Shown piece by piece: positions 32,100-36,471 of a stretch of DNA of 36,471 nt. Source of the DNA: JAAYCI01 sp964371725 (lineage in GTDB: Bacteria > Bacillota > Clostridia > Oscillospirales > Ruminococcaceae); the NCBI GenBank assembly GCA_964371725.1, contig CAYJNQ010000019.1, positions 1 through 36,471 on the forward strand, written 5' to 3'. How positions within the stretch are numbered: the stretch's first letter is position 1; the number at the start of each line of letters is the position of its first letter. The position numbers and the translations under genes are program-made. The notes under the pieces are model-generated. The model did not search any database. It was not told the origin of the DNA and saw only the letters and a list, made by a program, of their open reading frames with translations.

Positions 32100-32139
32100 A
32101 AGAAGGGCTGTGACGTGTACTTTCGTCATAGCCCTTCTT
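32100..32139 (+). terminator. Twin hairpin, copy 1
   Basis: A 16-bp stem with one G-U pair (32100-32115 with 32124-32139) closes the 8-base loop TGTACTTT. It begins 12 bases after the stop of the flavoprotein gene and probably terminates it. The T tail is short (CTTCTTC). Confidence 0.65.
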
Positions 32140-32178
32140 CAGGCCGTCAATAAAGCACCAATTGCGTCGTCAGACTGC

Positions 32179-32228
32179 AAAATGCCGCGGCAGTTACATA
32201 TCAACTATATGCGCCTTTGCGGCATTTT
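32179..32228 (+). terminator. Middle hairpin with T run
   Basis: AAAATGCCGC (32179-32188) pairs with GCGGCATTTT (32219-32228), and TT and GC follow. It looks like a factor-independent terminator on plus, but no coding gene ends directly before it, so it might end a short transcript between the twin hairpins. Confidence 0.5.
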
Positions 32229-32282
32229 TTGCTTCCTAGCACTTGGCACTTTCTTGCCGCCCTGCACTTTTTTGACACTCTG

Positions 32283-32322
32283 AAGAAGGGTTGTGACGTG
32301 TACTTTCGTCATAGCCCTTCTT
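32283..32322 (+). terminator. Twin hairpin, copy 2
   Basis: It is identical to copy 1 (32100-32139) at 39 of 40 positions, including the loop TGTACTTT, and offset by 183 bases. The right arm runs into TTCTTTTAATT, a better terminator tail than copy 1. Confidence 0.6.
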
Positions 32323-32512
32323 TTAATTGGGTTTTCTTCAAAATATTTGGGGCGAGATTTTGCATGGAGAAACAGAGCCCCTAAAAGGTTTGGATTTGAA
32401 AAATGCAAAATTTCACATAAATACAATATGAATGAATCAAAATTCGCCAAAAATTTTCCCATCGCTTTTGTAGAATTTATACCATCAATCGAAAAAAGCG
32501 AGGTGCGTTATT

Positions 32513-33166
32513 TTGGAGGATTTGTTACGGTTTGAGCAGAGACACCTGCTAACCGCTCAAAATGCACAGGTGTGTCAACTTTATGTTGAACAAATTCTAT
32601 GGGAAGACGATCATGGCATGCAAGAGGGCGAAAAGGGCTACATGGTGCGGTCCTTGTATTTTGATATACCGGACTGTTGCGGCCTGCAGGAAACATCCAC
32701 AAACGAAACAGACAGAAAAAAGCCACGGCTGCGCATTTATAGCCCCGGTGCCACTTGGGCCTTTTTGGAATTGAAATCGAACGAGGGACTTTTGCAGAGA
32801 AAGCGTTCTTTGCGCATCACAAGAGAGCTGGCGGAAAAAATGGCAGAGGGTCAATATGATGTTTTGCTAACATTGCAGCATCCTTTTGCAAACGAGATAC
32901 ATAAGCTAATGAGCGCACAAAGATACCAGCCCAGAGCCTTGGTGGAACACAGGCGTCGGGCATTTATGCTGGATGTGAACAACACGCGCGTTACTTTCGA
33001 TAAGGATGTGTACAGTTGTTACGGTTCGCGTCGTCTATTCGACGAAAAACCGTCCGATGGCCCGTCTATGGATCCCTCGCTTGTGGTAATGGGTATCAAA
33101 TACAATCGGTTCTTACTAAGCTATGTGCACAAACTTGTGCAAATGGCCGATGAAAGTGCGTTGTGA
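32513..33166 (+). CDS. VTC-domain (polyphosphate polymerase-like) protein
   Basis: The 217-residue protein matches the VTC domain, a tunnel-type enzyme that in yeast Vtc4 makes polyphosphate from ATP. Family features are MVRSLYFD, the arginine/lysine tunnel residues in KPRLRIY (R72, R74), FLELKSN (K88) and RKRS (R96-R98), VEHRRRAFML, and a late TRVTFDKDV. The start is TTG at 32513 with GAGGTG upstream. In many Firmicutes such genes sit with a DUF4956 membrane protein and a CotH-like kinase gene; neither is here, so it is an orphan. It follows the twin-hairpin region. Confidence 0.83.
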   Translation: MEDLLRFEQRHLLTAQNAQVCQLYVEQILWEDDHGMQEGEKGYMVRSLYFDIPDCCGLQETSTNETDRKKPRLRIYSPGATWAFLELKSNEGLLQRKRSLRITRELAEKMAEGQYDVLLTLQHPFANEIHKLMSAQRYQPRALVEHRRRAFMLDVNNTRVTFDKDVYSCYGSRRLFDEKPSDGPSMDPSLVVMGIKYNRFLLSYVHKLVQMADESAL

Positions 33167-33211
33167 ATGGAGAGGGGTTTGTATGCGTTTTCCTTTTTTA
33201 GGCGGAAAAAC

Positions 33212-36163
33212 CTAAATCAAACTAATGGTATACAGCTTTTTCTCTATCAGTAAATTCTTGAAGTCTTCCATGTTCATTGGTTTTGCAAAATAGTAGCCCT
33301 GCGCATAATCGCAACCGGCACCTTTAAGAAACAGTGCTTGCGAGCCTGTTTCAACGCCTTCTGCAACCACTTTCATATTGAGATGTTTTGCCATATTGAT
33401 GACATCGGAAACAACAACCGTGCTGTTTCCTCCCTGGTCTTTCAAATCAAAAAAGGCTTTGTCGAGTTTGAGTACATCCGCTTCAATGGCCGACAATCTG
33501 TTCAGCGAGGAAACACCCGCGCCAAAGTCGTCTATCGATATGGAAAAGCCCAGTTTTTTAAACTGTTTCACACGCTCAAGGAAGATTGCCGTATTGGCTT
33601 CTACAGCACTTTCGGTTAATTCAAGCTCAATTTTTTCCGGCGCAATGTCATGGGTAGAAATGATGTTGGATACCCGCTGCACAATGTTGTCGGCCAACAC
33701 GGTGTGTGCAGATAGGTTCACGGAAATAATGGGAATCTCCATTTTTTTGTGATTTGCTTTGATGCATTTACATACCTCTTCCAAAACATACAAATCCAAA
33801 TAGGAGATAAACCCGTTTGCTTCAAACACCGGGATAAATTCGTCTGGGAATATTTTGGCGCCAAGGGGTGGTGTCCAGCGCACAAGTGCTTCCGCACCCC
33901 CGATTCGCAGGGTATCAAAATCGATTTTGGGCTGATACTCAACGGTAAACTCGCGGTCTTTCAGTGCCTGCTCCATGCGGAAGGTGATGTTGATTTTGTC
34001 TTCATATTGCTTGCGCATGGTATCGTCGAAGGTAATAAAAGTGGTTTTGTGCGTGGCTTTTCCAACGATTCTTGCACTGTCTGCTTGCCCAATGAGGGCG
34101 TTTCCGTTTTCCTTTATGTTTTCAACAATCACATTGCCAAAAGACAAAGATACTTTATATTTCTCGGTGATATGCTCGTGGATATTTGGCAGAATGTAGT
34201 TATTGTATATTTGTTGCATGGAGCCACCGTCATCCACACGACGGAAGAATAAAAATTGATCTGCCAATCTTCTGCAAATGGCAACATCGGTATCTTCAAA
34301 GGCTTTTTTCAGGGCATCGGAAATGCTTACAATGATTTCTGTTCCCCGCTCGGTGCTAAAGTGTGTGTTGATGGTTTTGAACATATCAATATCGAATGAA
34401 ACCAGCTCATACTCTCCTGCTCTGGCGGTGGTCATTTTTTCATCTACTGTTTTTTTGAAGCTTTGAATGGCCATAAGGCCGGTTAATTGGTCTATGCGAT
34501 ACGATTGAAGCAAGGCTTCTTTTTTCTTTATTTTTCCATGTGTATACAAAGCAATAAAGCCTGCAGCCGTTAGAAAGAAAGCGATTACGAAGTAATACCA
34601 GTTGTCTTTAAAAAACTCCCAAAAACCCGTGTTGGTGCTTGGCAGGCCGTCATTGGTATTGGTCTCAATGATGGAGGTGTATTCACGCTCGGAGAAACGG
34701 TCGACAATTACATTGAATATCGGCCCATAGACATCGGCAATTTCATGGTTTATCAAAAGCTGCATCGGGATATCGACATCTAGATTGATTGTGGAAGTGG
34801 GCACATCTTCAAAATATAATTCGGCGTAGGTGGTGGCACTTTCGGTGCACAAAAGCATGTCCACATTGCCTGCCGCAAGGTCGTCGAGAAGCTCGTGCCA
34901 GTTGGTATAATAAACAATTTCAGTATCAGGGTAATGCCCAAAAAATGAGTCAAAATCCACCGTTTGGTAGGGGAGTGATCCAATTTTGGGTGAAGAAGCG
35001 ATAAGCTCTTGCCGTACTACGGTGGAGGTTAAACTTCGGTTTATCACCCCATACATCGGCATATGATAAAATGTATCGAGGGGCATATAGTGTTCATGCT
35101 CGTGCACACCATCCCCATAAAGGGTTAGGAGTATATCAAAATTTTCGTGTTCTTCCGAAGGCTCTTCTAGGCTGTACGGGCTATAATTCACTTCAAACCC
35201 ATACAATTCAGAGAAGTTGTTTAATATATCCACCATTGCACCGTCCGGCTCGCCCTGCTCATTTCTGTAGGAGATGGGCGAGAAGCCGGTTACATAGCCC
35301 ACCTCAAGTGGTCTCTGCCTGAGAATTTCAATTTCCTCATTTGTCAAACCACGGTGATTGGTTTCTATGTTGCTTGCAAGATATCTTTCCTCCAGCTCCA
35401 TGAAGAAGTTGCCTTCTGTAAAAACAACGTCTCTGTATATCGCATCGAGTTCCTCCATCAGCGGGGCGTTTTCAAAGCTTGAAATTAAATATAGGTTGTA
35501 TACACCGAGATTCAGAACATTGTTCAAATTATGGGAAGAAGGGTCTTCGGAATAGGTGATGTAAAAATCGGTCTCTTGCGCCATGTACTCATCGGTTTCC
35601 CCATAAACATAGTCAACCGTGATGTTGTTTTCTTCACAAAACAAATCAAGGGTTTCAACGCCGACATTTTCATCATAAACAGAGACAGTTCTTCCATCAA
35701 TTGCCGCTGCATCGGCATAGGCAATGTCCATATCCTCTGACATGAGGGCAAGGTAAGTTTTGCTGAAGGGCATTTCAGAAAAGAGAACTTGCTCGCGCCT
35801 TTCGTCGTTGCGGGTATTAAAGCCGCCCACATCCACATATCCACTGCTTACGGCTTCAATCATGCTGTCTTCAATCGGAACAAATTCAAATTCGAAACCA
35901 CCTATTTCTGCCATTTTTTGAAACACTTCATACCCATAGCCTTTGTTGTTTTGGCTATCGATATCGGAAATCACGTCATGAAAAGCAGAATAATAGCCCA
36001 CCCTTATCGGCTCACTAAAGTCAAATGGAATTTCATCCACACTCACATTTTCTTCTTCACTTACAATGGGAACCACAATGTCGGCGGCAAACGCTGTTGT
36101 TGTGGGAAAAGTGATTCCCAGCAGGGAAAGAACACTTAGACAACAGATAAAATTTTTCAACAT
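33212..36163 (-). CDS. Dual solute-binding-domain sensor with degenerate GGDEF and intact EAL
   Basis: The 983-residue protein most likely hydrolyses cyclic di-GMP in response to an outside small molecule. A signal peptide (MLKNFICCLSVLSLLG, about 1-27) is followed by two SBP_bac_3-like domains (about 50-265 and 285-500), one membrane segment (about 523-541), then GGDEF (about 555-715) and EAL (about 730-975). The GGDEF signature is degenerate: LADQF at 633-637 and ERGTE at the GHxxGD place, so it is not an active cyclase. The EAL site looks intact: EAL at 758-760, NLS at 816-818, LTES, DDFGAG, K899 and EGVET at 935-939. I use ATG at 36163 because AAAGGA is 8 bases upstream. Confidence 0.9.
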   Translation of the reverse strand: MLKNFICCLSVLSLLGITFPTTTAFAADIVVPIVSEEENVSVDEIPFDFSEPIRVGYYSAFHDVISDIDSQNNKGYGYEVFQKMAEIGGFEFEFVPIEDSMIEAVSSGYVDVGGFNTRNDERREQVLFSEMPFSKTYLALMSEDMDIAYADAAAIDGRTVSVYDENVGVETLDLFCEENNITVDYVYGETDEYMAQETDFYITYSEDPSSHNLNNVLNLGVYNLYLISSFENAPLMEELDAIYRDVVFTEGNFFMELEERYLASNIETNHRGLTNEEIEILRQRPLEVGYVTGFSPISYRNEQGEPDGAMVDILNNFSELYGFEVNYSPYSLEEPSEEHENFDILLTLYGDGVHEHEHYMPLDTFYHMPMYGVINRSLTSTVVRQELIASSPKIGSLPYQTVDFDSFFGHYPDTEIVYYTNWHELLDDLAAGNVDMLLCTESATTYAELYFEDVPTSTINLDVDIPMQLLINHEIADVYGPIFNVIVDRFSEREYTSIIETNTNDGLPSTNTGFWEFFKDNWYYFVIAFFLTAAGFIALYTHGKIKKKEALLQSYRIDQLTGLMAIQSFKKTVDEKMTTARAGEYELVSFDIDMFKTINTHFSTERGTEIIVSISDALKKAFEDTDVAICRRLADQFLFFRRVDDGGSMQQIYNNYILPNIHEHITEKYKVSLSFGNVIVENIKENGNALIGQADSARIVGKATHKTTFITFDDTMRKQYEDKINITFRMEQALKDREFTVEYQPKIDFDTLRIGGAEALVRWTPPLGAKIFPDEFIPVFEANGFISYLDLYVLEEVCKCIKANHKKMEIPIISVNLSAHTVLADNIVQRVSNIISTHDIAPEKIELELTESAVEANTAIFLERVKQFKKLGFSISIDDFGAGVSSLNRLSAIEADVLKLDKAFFDLKDQGGNSTVVVSDVINMAKHLNMKVVAEGVETGSQALFLKGAGCDYAQGYYFAKPMNMEDFKNLLIEKKLYTISLI

Positions 36164-36366
36164 AGTACTCATCCTTTCGCGGTGCACAGGAACGGAAATT
36201 CATATTGGTCATGAAACTAAGTATTTGTCGGCGCTTTTTCATGTGTTTTGATGGGTACATGTTCCCATTTTACTATAGCGTAATTTGTCGAAAAAATCAA
36301 TAATTTGTCAAAAAGAAAACAACAATGTAGAAAATTTGTATGGATTGTGAAAGAAAAGGCAAAAAG
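36164..36366. other. Upstream region of the EAL gene with repeated TTTGTC motifs
   Basis: Besides the promoter at 36300-36272 this stretch has two direct repeats TAATTTGTC(G/A)AAAAA at 36281-36294 and 36301-36314, 20 bases apart, and a third ATTTGTCG at 36224-36231. ATGGG and CCCAT at 36251-36268 form an inverted repeat near the start site. No gene is seen. Confidence 0.5.
36272..36300 (-). promoter_or_regulatory. Sigma-A promoter of the EAL sensor gene
   Basis: On minus, TTGATT (36300-36295) and TATAGT (36277-36272) are 17 bases apart. The leader to the ATG at 36163 is about 100 bases. Confidence 0.65.
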
Positions 36367-36411
36367 AAAACCACGGTTAAATGCATGAATTCAGCATTTA
36401 ACCGTGGTTTT
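36367..36411 (-). terminator. Strong terminator after the tRNA-Ser 3' end
   Basis: An 18-bp perfect stem (36367-36384 with 36394-36411) with a 9-base loop is followed on minus by TTTTCTTTTTG. It would be the natural terminator of the tRNA-Ser whose 3' end it adjoins. Confidence 0.9.
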
Positions 36412-36433
36412 GGCGGAGAAGGAGGGATTTGAA
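36411..36433 (-). pseudogene. 3' end of a tRNA-Ser, possible attachment site
   Basis: Read on minus, these 23 bases split exactly into a T-loop (TTCAAAT), the 3' half of the T-stem (CCCTC), the 3' acceptor strand (CTTCTCC), discriminator G and CCA, as in tRNA-Ser. The bases before it (GATAA at 36438-36434) do not pair with CCCTC, so the T-stem is broken and the rest of a tRNA is not recognisable in the 38 bases left in the window. This fits an attachment-site duplicate left by a tyrosine-recombinase element that integrated in the T-loop. It could also be a decayed tRNA. Confidence 0.6.
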
Positions 36434-36471
36434 TTATCCTTGAGACGCAAGCGCCACAAAATATCATTTGC

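Larger units (their letters stand above)
32089..32512. other. Long intergenic region with three hairpins, before the VTC gene
   Basis: This 424-base region holds two nearly identical hairpins (32100-32139, 32283-32322), a different hairpin between them (32179-32228) and a 9-bp inverted repeat (ATTTTGCAT at 32357-32365, ATGCAAAAT at 32403-32411). No gene with a credible ribosome site and normal length is found. A promoter for the VTC gene is not clear. Confidence 0.6.

Noticed and set aside
32205..32462. Minus-strand small genes beginning MTKVHVT from the twin hairpins
   Set aside because: The AGAAGGG plus ATG is created by the hairpin arms, and the two frames diverge right after the repeat.

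Overview
The window looks like a piece of an anaerobic Firmicutes (Bacillota) chromosome, most likely class Clostridia and possibly a gut Oscillospirales-type organism. The evidence is AGGAGG-type ribosome sites, TTG and GTG starts, sigma-A-like promoters, a cobalamin-dependent ribonucleotide reductase (nrdJ), a clostridial 2[4Fe-4S] ferredoxin, a GlgC/GlgD pair, and a holB-ricT-yabB-rsmI block that parallels the yaa/yab region of Bacillus subtilis. The taxon is inferred, since no rRNA is present. A 100-N assembly gap lies at 4860-4959.

Layout. Positions 1-2015 (minus) hold coaX, a membrane protein of unknown function and the first codons of another gene. A 47-residue Cys-rich gene (plus) lies at 2159-2302. 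Positions 2346-6780 (minus) encode a membrane-anchored D,D-carboxypeptidase-like protein, a large TcaA-like zinc-ribbon membrane protein broken by the gap, and a PurO-like IMP cyclohydrolase. Positions 7098-9601 (plus) carry DAHP synthase and a PrsA-like foldase. Positions 9691-16196 (minus) form a housekeeping block: pseudo-rhomboid, Orn/Lys/Arg decarboxylase-family protein, holB, ricT, ferredoxin, yabB/trmN6, rsmI and a YfcE-type phosphoesterase. nrdJ (minus) faces a MYG1 family gene and a GIY-YIG gene (plus) across a promoter region with two NrdR-box-like palindromes. Next come a ricin-type lectin with a histone-H1-like tail (minus), an Lrp regulator (minus), a candidate small RNA and comEB (plus).

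Positions 22373-28192 (minus) are a glycogen operon glgB-glgC-glgD-glgA, preceded by a DUF348/3D-domain cell-wall protein on the same strand with no obvious promoter between them. lepA, a flavodoxin-fold reductase and an orphan VTC-domain protein follow on plus. A twin-hairpin intergenic region separates the last two. The window closes with a large sensor protein (two solute-binding domains, degenerate GGDEF, intact EAL; minus), a strong terminator and 23 nt that match the 3' end of a tRNA-Ser but lack the rest of the tRNA. This is the pattern left at an integration site.

Most genes are housekeeping. The parts least explained by known annotation are the NrdR-like operator pair, the candidate sRNA at 21723-21800, the lectin/H1-tail fusion, the twin hairpins at 32100-32322, the structured intergenic region at 10228-10329 and the tRNA-Ser remnant at the right edge.
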